From: DASZRZ01 sp963732925
GTDB taxonomy: Bacteria > Acidobacteriota > Terriglobia > Terriglobales > Acidobacteriaceae
Assembly: GCA_963732925.1 (NCBI GenBank)
Contig: CAVTBJ010000012.1
Location: 806,001 to 870,000, forward strand
DNA length: 64,000 nucleotides
Reading direction: 5' to 3'
Below the pieces are notes generated by a model. It was not told the DNA's origin, made no database searches, and saw only the letters and a program-made list of their open reading frames with translations. Positions 27,290 to 34,940 of the stretch are shown piece after piece. Position 1 is the first letter of the stretch. Every line of letters begins with the position of its first letter. The position numbers and the translations under genes are program-made.

Positions 27290-28683
27290 ATGGCGGAGTC
27301 TTATAACGGCGTCGCGGTTCCTGCGGACGGCGCCAAGATCACTTACTCCAATGGGGTGTATCAGATACCTGATAATCCTATTGTTCCTTTCATTGAAGGA
27401 GATGGGACCGGGCGGGACATCTGGAAAGCCTCGGTGCGCGTGTTCGATTCCGCGGTGGAAAAGGCATACGGGGGAAAGCGGCGCATTGTCTGGTACGAGA
27501 TTTTCGCAGGTGAAAAATCGAAGGCCAAGTTCGGCACCTGGCTGCCAGACGACACGCTGAACGCGCTGCGCTCGCTGCGTGTCGGCATTAAGGGCCCGCT
27601 GACCACGCCCGTGGGCGGAGGCATCCGCTCGCTGAATGTTGCCCTGCGCCAGATCCTGGATCTGTATTCCTGCGTGCGCCCGGTCAAATGGTATGGCGCG
27701 CCCTCCCCGGTGCTTCACCCGGAGAAGATGGACATCGTCATCTTCCGAGAGAACACGGAGGACGTTTACATCGGCATCGAGTGGCAGGAGGGAACGCCGG
27801 AAGCGAAGAAGCTGATCGACTTTCTTAACCATGACATGCTGAAGGGAACTAGCAAGAAGATACGCGAGGACTCCGGCGTCGGCATCAAGCCGATTTCCAT
27901 TTTCGGAACCAAGCGCCTGGTGCGCATGGCCATCCAGCACGCTCTGGAAGAGAAGCGGCGCGTGGTCACGCTGGTGCATAAAGGAAATATCCAGAAATTC
28001 ACCGAGGGCGCATTCCGCAGCTGGGGCTACGAACTGGCCACAACTGAATTTCGCGATCAGGTGATCACCGAGCGCGAGAGCTGGATTCTCGATAACCGAG
28101 ACAAAAACCCGGATCTTCAGTGGAGCAGAACGCGGCCATGATCGAGCCTGGGCTGGAGTATGCCACCGAGGACTTCCGCCAGGCCCTCTACAAGGAAGTC
28201 AAACGGACTCTGGACCGCATTTACGCCACGCACGGCAAAGGGCAGTGGAAATCGAAGCTGATGGTGAACGATCGGATCGCGGATTCGATCTTCCAGCAGA
28301 TCGTTACCCGTCCGGACGAGTACAGCGTGCTGGCCACGTCGAACCTGAATGGCGACTACATCTCCGACGCGGCGGCGGCGCAAGTGGGCGGGCTGGGCAT
28401 TGCTCCCGGGGCCAACATCGGAGACGGTTATGCGATCTTCGAGGCGACCCACGGCACGGCGCCGAAATACGCCGACCTCGACGTCATTAATCCCGGCTCA
28501 GTCATGCTTTCCGGAGCGATGCTGCTGGATTTTCTGGGCTGGAAGGAAGCTGCGCGGCTCATTGAAGATAGCCTGCGGCTCACGATCGAGCAGAAGAAGG
28601 TCACCTATGACTTCCATCGCATGATGGACGGGGCGACGAAGGTCAAGACCAGCGAGTTCGCAACTTACATGATTGAAAACATG
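27290..28683 (+). CDS. icd: NADP-type isocitrate dehydrogenase, one-base frameshift and no stop codon
   Basis: Oxidises isocitrate to 2-oxoglutarate in the TCA cycle. Family blocks: FIEGDGTGRDIW, the NADP/substrate loop GGGIRSLNVALRQ, VIFRENTEDVYIGIEW, VHKGNIQKFTEG, and after the break NLNGDYISDAAAAQVGGLG and EATHGTAPKYA. The frame breaks near 28115: the first frame reads NPDL then stops at 28139, while the normal continuation SVEQNAAMIEPG is in the frame from 28120. One missing T in a CTT/TCA run would explain it. The conserved end (YMIENM, 28683) has no stop, and the frame runs through a hairpin into mdh. GGAGG sets the start. Confidence 0.9.
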
Positions 28684-28723
28684 GGCGCGCGTGCAGTCCA
28701 CCGCGGCTCGTTACGGCTTTTGC

Positions 28724-28750
28724 GGAGGCCTCGGCCTCCTTACATTTTCG
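28724..28750 (+). terminator. Hairpin between icd and mdh
   Basis: GGAGGCC and GGCCTCC are separated by 2 bases (a 6-bp stem with a CTCG loop is more realistic), followed by TTACATTTT. It looks like a weak terminator or attenuator, yet it lies inside the stop-less frame that joins icd to mdh. Confidence 0.5.
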
Positions 28751-28761
28751 ACGGAGCATTC

Positions 28762-29688
28762 ATGCGCAAAAAAGTCAGCATTGTAGGTTCGGGCAATGTG
28801 GGCGCCACGGCCGCCCACTGGATCGCCGCGAAGGAACTCGCCGACGTGGTTCTGATTGACATCATCGAAGGCGTCCCCCAGGGCAAGGGGCTGGACTTGC
28901 TGGAAGCCATGCCGATTGAGAAGCGCGACGTGAGCGTCCTGGGCACCAACGATTATGCCGATACGGCGAATTCGGACATCGTGGTTATCACCGCCGGCAT
29001 CCCGCGCAAACCGGGCATGAGCCGCGATGACCTGCTGAACACCAACCACAAGATCATGAAAGACGTGGTCGGCAAAGTTGTGCAGCACTCGCCCAACTGC
29101 ATCCTCATTATCGTTTCCAACCCGCTGGATGCGATGGCCCAAGCGGCTTACAAGATGGCGGGCTTTTCGCGCAATCGCGTGATCGGAATGGCAGGAGTGC
29201 TGGACAGCGCGCGCTTCCGCACATTCATCGCCGAAGAGCTGAAAGTCAGCGTGGAGAATGTGACTGCCTTTGTGCTGGGCGGGCACGGCGACACCATGGT
29301 TCCGCTGGCGCGTTATTCCACGGTCGCTGGAATCCCGATTACCGAACTGATGGACAAGGCGACGCTTGAGCGTCTGATCCAGCGCACCCGCGACGGCGGC
29401 GCAGAGATTGTCAAATACCTCAAGACGGGCAGCGCTTTCTACGCGCCTTCGGCGGCAACGACGGAAATGGTCGAGGCGATTTTGAAAGACAAGAAGAAGA
29501 TTCTTCCCTGCGCCGCCTATCTCGAAGGCGAGTACGGTATTCACGGCCTCTACGTAGGCGTTCCCTGCAAGCTGGGAGCGCGCGGGATCGAGGATGTGAT
29601 CGAGATCAAGCTGACCGCGGAGGAAAAAGCACAACTGGAGAAGAGCGCCGGGGCGGTGAAGGAACTGGTGGCGGTAATCGGAGTATAG
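28762..29688 (+). CDS. mdh: Malate dehydrogenase (LDH-like type)
   Basis: Interconverts malate and oxaloacetate with NAD in the TCA cycle. A 308-residue LDH-like enzyme: Rossmann motif IVGSGNVGATAAHW, specificity loop TAGIPRKPGMSRDDLL with the Arg that selects malate, SNPLDAM, and catalytic GGHGDTMVPL. The independent start at 28762 is supported by CGGAG 8 bases upstream. The frame is open upstream into icd without a stop. A strong terminator follows. Confidence 0.95.
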   Translation: MRKKVSIVGSGNVGATAAHWIAAKELADVVLIDIIEGVPQGKGLDLLEAMPIEKRDVSVLGTNDYADTANSDIVVITAGIPRKPGMSRDDLLNTNHKIMKDVVGKVVQHSPNCILIIVSNPLDAMAQAAYKMAGFSRNRVIGMAGVLDSARFRTFIAEELKVSVENVTAFVLGGHGDTMVPLARYSTVAGIPITELMDKATLERLIQRTRDGGAEIVKYLKTGSAFYAPSAATTEMVEAILKDKKKILPCAAYLEGEYGIHGLYVGVPCKLGARGIEDVIEIKLTAEEKAQLEKSAGAVKELVAVIGV

Positions 29689-29716
29689 TGCGCCTCGATT
29701 GCTTCGCGAAGACGAT

Positions 29717-29748
29717 GCCCGGCCGCCGCAGGCCGGGCTTTTCATTTG
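29717..29748 (+). terminator. Rho-independent terminator after mdh
   Basis: Perfect 8-bp stem GCCCGGCC/GGCCGGGC with a GCCGCA loop, followed by TTTTCATTT. It overlaps the stop of the convergent hydrolase gene. Confidence 0.85.
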
Positions 29749-30818
29749 CGATTCACTCGGCTACCGGCAGCGTGCTTCATGATGAATTCGACAATCGGGG
29801 TCGGATCGGCGAGCCCGTGCGGATGGTGGCCGACGCCGGGTTTGGGGATCAGGGTAATGTTGCCGCCGAGCCGTCGATAGCGACGGGCTACGATGCCGGT
29901 GTTTTCTTCCCATGGGACTGTGGTATCGGCCGTGCCATAGACGTGGAGCAGCGGAACGTGGGCTTCGGCGAGCGGCTTCAGATTGTCCACTGGATTGCCG
30001 CGATACGAAATGGCTTCGGCGTCGGAGTGAAAGCCGTAGGCCTTCAACATCTTGCCCCACTCAACTGCACTGCCCTCGCCCTTGCCCAATCCTTTCAGTT
30101 TTCCACCGGGCCAGCTCTTGAAATCGCATACTGGCCCGTCGGCGTAGATGGCGGCGACTTTGTTGGGGTTCGCGATGGCCCAGTTGTAGCAATAGAGCCC
30201 GCCCCGGCTCAGGCAGATCAGCGCGGGCTTTTTCGCAAGGCCGTATTTCCCGGTCAGTTGAGCATAGAAGGCATCCCAGTCTTTCACCGCCGCGGGACTT
30301 CCGAACAAATCCGGCACGCGGAGATAGGCCAGGTAAAAGCCCTTGGACAATAGTGTGACATCCGCGTTGGCAAAGGCGCCGAAGAACTCTCCGCGCCAAA
30401 TCCATGGGTTCCCGGGCAGGGGATGACTGGGGACCACAACAATTGCGGGATGGCCGTCTACCTCAAAATCGTGGCGCTCAAATCCCTCCCATGTGGACCT
30501 GGAACCAGGAAACGGCGCGGCGGATGCCGGGGGCGCGAGGGCTGCGATTTCCTTATGCAGAACAGCGGCCTGGCCCGGCTCGGAAAGCCCGGAAACGGTT
30601 TCGCTTGGCAAGCCAACCTTGAGAATCTCGAATTGGCGGTCCGGGAAACGAGTGCTGAGATAGGCTTCGATATCCTGGATGCGGTGAACGTCTTTGGGCA
30701 GGTCTTGGGCTTTGGACGTTTGCGCCTGAGCGAAACTGGCCACAACCAGACAAAGCAGAACCGTGGCAAGCCATGCCCGCCGCAATAAGACTCCGCAGGA
30801 ATCTCTCGCCCCGTTCAT
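29742..30818 (-). CDS. Exported alpha/beta-hydrolase (prolyl oligopeptidase-like)
   Basis: An exported hydrolase of about 358 residues. Signal peptide: RRAWLATVLLCLVVASFAQAQ. Catalytic triad candidates: Ser in the elbow LICLSRGGLYCYN (S-R-G), Asp in VYGTADTTVPWEE, and His in GVGHHPHG. The elbow reads L-S-R-G-G, as in some acetylesterase or acyl-peptidase-like enzymes. The substrate is unknown. Starts at 30842 and 30962 are in frame, but 30818 gives the best signal peptide. No Shine-Dalgarno sequence is clear. Confidence 0.75.
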   Translation of the reverse strand: MNGARDSCGVLLRRAWLATVLLCLVVASFAQAQTSKAQDLPKDVHRIQDIEAYLSTRFPDRQFEILKVGLPSETVSGLSEPGQAAVLHKEIAALAPPASAAPFPGSRSTWEGFERHDFEVDGHPAIVVVPSHPLPGNPWIWRGEFFGAFANADVTLLSKGFYLAYLRVPDLFGSPAAVKDWDAFYAQLTGKYGLAKKPALICLSRGGLYCYNWAIANPNKVAAIYADGPVCDFKSWPGGKLKGLGKGEGSAVEWGKMLKAYGFHSDAEAISYRGNPVDNLKPLAEAHVPLLHVYGTADTTVPWEENTGIVARRYRRLGGNITLIPKPGVGHHPHGLADPTPIVEFIMKHAAGSRVNRK

Positions 30819-30852
30819 TGCTCGATGCAAACCGATGCTCATAATCAAGGCG

Positions 30853-30880
30853 CGCACGGCAAGGGTACGCACGGCAAGGG
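30853..30880. repeat. Short tandem repeat, period 15
   Basis: CGCACGGCAAGGG occurs at 30853-30865 and again at 30868-30880, just upstream of the hydrolase start. On the minus strand it would encode LAVRT-LAVRA if translated. Confidence 0.6.
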
Positions 30881-30968
30881 CGGAGAGGCATTCTCGGCGG
30901 CCCTCGCCGGGCATGATGGGGATCGTTGCTACGCGGATTCCAAAGTCCCGACTGCAGGACACAGGATA

Positions 30969-31497
30969 TTAGACTCGCTCCAGCCGGACTTCGTTCAGTA
31001 CCACATCCTTGTTGGGCTTGTCCTGGCGATTGCGCGGCTGGCTTACGATCTTGTCGACCACGTCCTGGCCTTCCACGACTTCGCCGAAGATGGTGTGATT
31101 TCCGGTCGAGCCACGGTGTGGCCGCGACCGTGATGAAGAACTGGCTGCCGTTGGTGTTGGGTCCGGCATTGGCCATGGCTAGTTTGCCCGGTTTGTCGAA
31201 CTGGTGCGGGGAGCCCTTGGTCTCGTCTTCAAACTGATAGCCCGGACCGCCCATTCCGGTGCCGCTGGGGTCGCCGCCCTGAATCATGAAGTTGGGAATG
31301 ACGCGGTGGAAAATGGTGCCGGAGTAGAGCGGTCCGTCGCCGCCTTTGCCGCTGACGCGGTCCTTCCACTGGCGCTTGCCTTCGGCCAGTTCCGTGAAAT
31401 TTTGTACCGTCTTGGGCGCTTGTTTCTCGAACAGGCGGCAGGTGATGTTGCCCTCGCTGGTTTCCAGAATGGCGTAAAGCCCCGCTTCTCTAGGCAT
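30969..31497 (-). CDS. Peptidyl-prolyl cis-trans isomerase (cyclophilin), one-base frameshift
   Basis: Cytoplasmic cyclophilin-type foldase of about 175 residues. The first part (LYAILETSEGNITCRLFE, FHRVIPNFMIQGGDP, NTNGSQFFITVAATPWLD) is in one frame. The C-terminus (GNHTIFGEVVEGQDVVDKIV to VRLERV) is in another. One extra base near 31103 separates them. The catalytic Arg (FHRVIPNFM) and the Gln-Phe-Phe pocket are kept. AGGGAG precedes the ATG at 31497. It lies next to an exported cyclophilin gene. Confidence 0.85.
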
Positions 31498-31580
31498 GCA
31501 TGCTCCCTTATTAGAATCCGCCACAGCCCTGGAGGGGCCGGGTCAGTTATGTTGAGATGCCGGAAATCGGCTTCTTCTAC

Positions 31581-32240
31581 TTACTGGTGCGTTGGCAGCC
31601 TGTGGCTGGTTGTGGCAGATCGATGGCCGGGAACTGCCGGCTGGTGGACGGGAGTAGCCGTGCCGCGAACGATGGTAACCTTGATGAGCTTGATCGGGTG
31701 CAGCGGCCGGTCGCGAATGTCCCGGGGCGCGGTGGCAATTTTTCGCACAACGGATACGGGCGCGCATTGACCAAAAATGGTGAAGTGTCCGTTCAGGTGA
31801 GCCGCGACTCCGTCGGTGATAAAGAACTGGCTGCCATTGGTATTGGGTCCGTAGTTGGCCATCGCCAGCCTGCCCGGGCGATCGAAATAGAGCCCGGGAA
31901 CGATTTCGTCCTGGAACTTATAGCCGGGGCCTCCATTGCCGTTGCCGGCGGGGTCGCCCCCCTGGATCATGAATCCGGGAATGACGCGGTGAAAAATCGT
32001 CCCGTCATAAAGCGGCGTATTGCGCTTCTTCGCCTTGGAAACGGGGTTGATCCACTCCTTCGTGCCCTTGGCCAAGCCGATGAAGTTGGCGACCGCAATA
32101 GGCGCTTTGTCCTGGAACAGTTCACAGGTGATCTGCCCCGCGCTGGTATCGAGAATCGCCTTGGGATTCTGGCTCTGGCTCAAGGCAGGCGCAGTAAGCG
32201 CCAGCAGTCCGAGCGTCAAGCTCGCGAACCATGCCCGCAT
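31581..32240 (-). CDS. Exported peptidyl-prolyl cis-trans isomerase (cyclophilin)
   Basis: Periplasmic foldase of 219 residues: signal peptide MRAWFASLTLGLLALTAPALS, then the cyclophilin domain with FHRVIPGFMIQGGDP and NTNGSQFFITDG. The C-terminal 30 residues (after IKLIKVTIVR) go beyond the usual fold and are rich in Pro, His and Thr. The start at 32240 is fixed by GGAGG 8 bases upstream. With the neighbouring cytoplasmic copy it forms a pair serving two compartments. Confidence 0.92.
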   Translation of the reverse strand: MRAWFASLTLGLLALTAPALSQSQNPKAILDTSAGQITCELFQDKAPIAVANFIGLAKGTKEWINPVSKAKKRNTPLYDGTIFHRVIPGFMIQGGDPAGNGNGGPGYKFQDEIVPGLYFDRPGRLAMANYGPNTNGSQFFITDGVAAHLNGHFTIFGQCAPVSVVRKIATAPRDIRDRPLHPIKLIKVTIVRGTATPVHQPAVPGHRSATTSHRLPTHQ

Positions 32241-32583
32241 AAAAAGCCTCCGAAAATGAAATTTGGCGCACCGGGCAAGCCAGCCCCGCGATGTGCCCAG
32301 GTTTCCCAAGCATTCCAGCCGGATGGAGGTTTTAGTATATCGAAACACAAGCTGTTGCAAAGGGAGTTACAGCGGATTGGAAAAAGGGAATGGAGGATGA
32401 GGGGCCGGAACGCATCCTAATTAGCATTAGCAGCCTTCGTTCCAGGGATCCTTCGCTGCGCTCAGGATGACGAGTCCTTCTCCTACGGGGGACTGGCGGA
32501 GGTAGAAGCCCAACATTTCGACATCAAGATTTCGACTTCACGCCCCGCGGGACTTCGCTCAGCAGGACAACCGGGAGAGGTTC
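32241..32583. other. Intergenic region with a dispersed repeat
   Basis: About 340 bases between the cyclophilin and DUF5715 genes. Apart from the repeat at 32445-32471, no gene or strong hairpin was seen. Confidence 0.5.
32445..32471. repeat. Dispersed intergenic repeat, copy 1
   Basis: A 27-base unit beginning GGGATCCTTCGC and ending GCTCAGGATGAC. It recurs inverted at 34559-34585 with about 4 mismatches, and in the same orientation, more diverged, at 34692-34718. All three lie outside genes. Confidence 0.65.
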
Positions 32584-33354
32584 CTAATTGCTGCCTGTCT
32601 GATTGCCCGCCATCTGCTGGCCGTCCCGCCATTCCGTATAGCGGTCGGAAACCATGATGTGGAATACGGCCTGCCAGCGTTCCTCCACGGCCTCCACCAG
32701 TCCACGATCCTTCATATCCAGAAGGTAGTTGCGGATCCACTTGATCTGGGCATAGGTAAGGTGTTTTTTGGCGATATCCACGGTGACCCCGGCCAAATGA
32801 GAGGATGCGGTGTCGCCTTCGATGGGAGCGGCGTTGCGGTTTGTGCGCAGCAGTCTGCGTTGTTCTGCGACGGTGCGCACGGCAGAGTTGACTTGAATCT
32901 TGCCATGAAACTTCTGGTGGAAGGACTTGCCCATATCCTGCAGGAACGCGAGCACCCATTCCCGGCAATAACGGTGCCTGCGTTCGAGGCGCGGATCCAC
33001 CCGCATGTAGGAGGTGTTGCGGATAGGAAGCAGCTCTTTTTCCCTTACCAGCCGCTTGAGTTCCTTCTCGTTTTCGATCCGGGGAAGATCCATGCGGTCG
33101 ATTTCGGCGTTCTGGCCGACCAGGGACGCATGGGAGCCGCGCAGGCGGCTGGTGGTCCAGTCCAGCACAGGTTCCTTATCCGCTTCGGCTGCCGCCAACG
33201 GGGAGTCCCAATGAGCAAATCCTGCGCCGGCGCGTTCGCTGCCGCCCTGAGCGGCGTTGGAAGTCTCGCTGGCCGGGCGGGCAAACATCAGTGCAGGTAG
33301 CCCAAGAAGAACCAGAAAAAACAGGGTCGAAATCCGACGAACCATGGCGCGCAA
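32584..33354 (-). CDS. DUF5715 exported protein (M15 peptidase-like)
   Basis: A 256-residue exported protein: signal peptide (RRISTLFFLVLLGLPALMFA). Its core (VNSAVRTVAEQRRLLRTN, then SSHLAGVTVDIAKK) has the S-x-x-R-x-x-x-x-Q and S-x-H-x-x-G-x-x-x-D pattern of M15/VanY-type D-Ala-D-Ala peptidases. A last HIMV supplies a possible third metal ligand. This is the acidobacterial DUF5715 family. Peptidoglycan trimming is plausible but unproven. GAGGG lies upstream of the ATG at 33354. Confidence 0.8.
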   Translation of the reverse strand: MRAMVRRISTLFFLVLLGLPALMFARPASETSNAAQGGSERAGAGFAHWDSPLAAAEADKEPVLDWTTSRLRGSHASLVGQNAEIDRMDLPRIENEKELKRLVREKELLPIRNTSYMRVDPRLERRHRYCREWVLAFLQDMGKSFHQKFHGKIQVNSAVRTVAEQRRLLRTNRNAAPIEGDTASSHLAGVTVDIAKKHLTYAQIKWIRNYLLDMKDRGLVEAVEERWQAVFHIMVSDRYTEWRDGQQMAGNQTGSN

Positions 33355-33516
33355 AACAGAGCCCTCAAGCTGGAATCAACTACATTCTGAGGTGGAGTGT
33401 AACTCGGAAGGGCGGCAGATCGCATCAGGTTTTTGCCCAAGACTCACTCCACCCAACATCGTGAGGACATGGACGGAGGTGACGCTGGCCAGCGGCAGCC
33501 TGTGCAAGCCCGAATT

Positions 33517-33642
33517 TTAGGAGACTTTCGGATAATAACCATCAAGCTTTGGGTGAAAGGTGTAACAACAGCCCAAGCCTGCGGAAGAAATCACCAAGAA
33601 TACGGCAATAAGGAAGGCGGTGAGGACAGGGACGGTCTGCAC
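33517..33642 (-). CDS. Possible small membrane protein downstream of sdhB
   Basis: A 41-residue frame starting with GTG, with GGGAGG 8 bases upstream. It encodes one hydrophobic helix (LTAFLIAVFLVISSAGLG), then Cys-Cys and an aromatic tail ending GYYPKVS. It lies 97 bases after sdhB on the same strand. The ribosome site and clean hydrophobic pattern support it; its length and the lack of known relatives keep confidence low. Confidence 0.35.
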   Translation of the reverse strand: MQTVPVLTAFLIAVFLVISSAGLGCCYTFHPKLDGYYPKVS

Positions 33643-33739
33643 CGGCGTAACCTCCCGTTGCGAAGCGGTGACCAAGGAGGCGCGGTTCCGAGGAAGAGCC
33701 AGTCAATCGGCCGGGGTGGCGACCGATCTCTAAAAGAAA

Positions 33740-34489
33740 CTACTTGCGGAACATGTCGCGGAAAGCCTGCTTCATGACCTGGCCTCCAACCTCGGCAATG
33801 GAGCGCGTGAGCGGGATCTCCTTGGGGCAGACTTCGACGCAGTTTTGCGCGTAACCGCACTCGTGGATGCCGCCATCCCCCATCAGAGCGTGGAGGCGGT
33901 CGCTTTTGAGCACGCTGCCCGTGGGGTTGCTGTTGAAGAGGCGTACCTGGGAGATGACCGCCGCGCCCACGAAACCGGTCGCGCGGTCGAACTGCGGGCA
34001 GGCCTCCATGCAGCAAGCGCAGGAGATGCAGCGCGACAGGGGATAGGCCTGCTCCTGTTCGCTGGGATAAATGCGGGGCCCGGGGCCGAGGTCATAGGTG
34101 CCGTCCACCGGGACCCACGCCTTTACGCGCTTCAGGTTCTCGAAGAGCACATTGCGGTCTACCGCCAGGTCGCGGACCACGGGGAACTTGCTGAACGGCT
34201 CCAGCTTAATGGGCTGCTCCAGGTTGGCGATCAGGGCTGAACACGCCATGCGGGTGCGGCCGTTGATGAGCATGGCGCAAGAACCACAGATTTCCTCCAG
34301 GCAATTGGAGTCGTAGGTGATTGGCGTGGTGGCCTTGCCCTGGCGAGTGATGGGCCGGGCGGCAATATCCATCAGGGCGGAGGTCACGTTCATTCCTCGC
34401 CGCCAGTTCAGTTCGAATTCTTCCCAGAAAGGCTCGGAATTAGGGTTTGCTTGCCGCTTGATTTTGACAATAAAGGTTTTATTCGCCAT
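33740..34489 (-). CDS. sdhB: Succinate dehydrogenase iron-sulfur subunit
   Basis: Electron-transfer subunit of complex II. A 249-residue protein with the 2Fe-2S motif CLEEICGSCAM...C, the 4Fe-4S motif CISCACCMEACP and the 3Fe-4S motif CGYAQNCVEVCP. The conserved RPITRQGK and SNCLEE region marks the ferredoxin domain. The start at 34489 (ANKTFIVKIK) fits the family; the upstream open frame to 34600 is not conserved-looking. It is separated from sdhA by a small ORF and about 280 bases holding two repeats, so it may have its own promoter. Confidence 0.96.
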   Translation of the reverse strand: MANKTFIVKIKRQANPNSEPFWEEFELNWRRGMNVTSALMDIAARPITRQGKATTPITYDSNCLEEICGSCAMLINGRTRMACSALIANLEQPIKLEPFSKFPVVRDLAVDRNVLFENLKRVKAWVPVDGTYDLGPGPRIYPSEQEQAYPLSRCISCACCMEACPQFDRATGFVGAAVISQVRLFNSNPTGSVLKSDRLHALMGDGGIHECGYAQNCVEVCPKEIPLTRSIAEVGGQVMKQAFRDMFRK

Positions 34490-34558
34490 GAATTTGTCTT
34501 TACCCACCGATCCCTTGTGCTGATTCCCTCCGGCTTCCGAGTACGTCCTGAGCTCCGG

Positions 34559-34585
34559 GTCATCTTGAGTGAAGCGAAAGATCCC
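34559..34585. repeat. Dispersed intergenic repeat, copy 2 (inverted)
   Basis: GTCATCTTGAGTGAAGCGAA followed by AGATCCC. This is the reverse complement of the copy at 32445 with about 4 changes in 27 bases. Confidence 0.6.
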
Positions 34586-34691
34586 CGCGCTTGCTGTCAC
34601 TCAATCTGCGATTCCTCCCTCCCACGCGAAATCCGAGGCGGGATTTCTGGTGAGAATGCCTGCGGGCGGCAATTTCTTACCGCACATTCCA

Positions 34692-34718
34692 GGGATGTTT
34701 CGCTGGGCTCAACCTGAC
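34692..34718. repeat. Dispersed intergenic repeat, copy 3 (diverged)
   Basis: GGGATGTTTCGCTGGGCTCA followed by ACCTGAC, same orientation as copy 1. Like copy 1 it is preceded by TTCCA, so the shared unit is a little longer than 27 bases. Confidence 0.45.
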
Positions 34719-34769
34719 TCGCGGTCTGTTGGACCCTGCCAACGCTCCCTAGCTTTGGCAAGCGAACTG

Positions 34770-34937
34770 TCATCTCCGGCCCAGGCCCGCCAGAATGCAC
34801 AGCAGGCCTCCAACAATCAGCAGCGCTACGGCCAGGCCTGGAAGCAGCCGAAACAGCCAAAGCGCCACCACCACCTGCATGGCGCCAACTACGAGATACA
34901 GCGTATTCAGGACTGCACGATCGCCGCTGTCCGCCAT
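34770..34937 (-). CDS. Small two-helix membrane protein in the sdh operon
   Basis: A 55-residue frame starting ATG just 3 bases after the sdhA stop. It encodes MADSGDRAVLNTLYLV, a first hydrophobic helix through VVVALWLF, a turn RLLPG, a second helix (LAVALLIVGGLLCILAGLG), and a basic end RR. The tight spacing to sdhA suggests translational coupling and the two-helix hairpin suggests an inner-membrane partner. No known family recognised. It could be an accessory or assembly subunit of succinate dehydrogenase, which is inference from position only. Confidence 0.6.
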   Translation of the reverse strand: MADSGDRAVLNTLYLVVGAMQVVVALWLFRLLPGLAVALLIVGGLLCILAGLGRR

Positions 34938-34940
34938 AAC

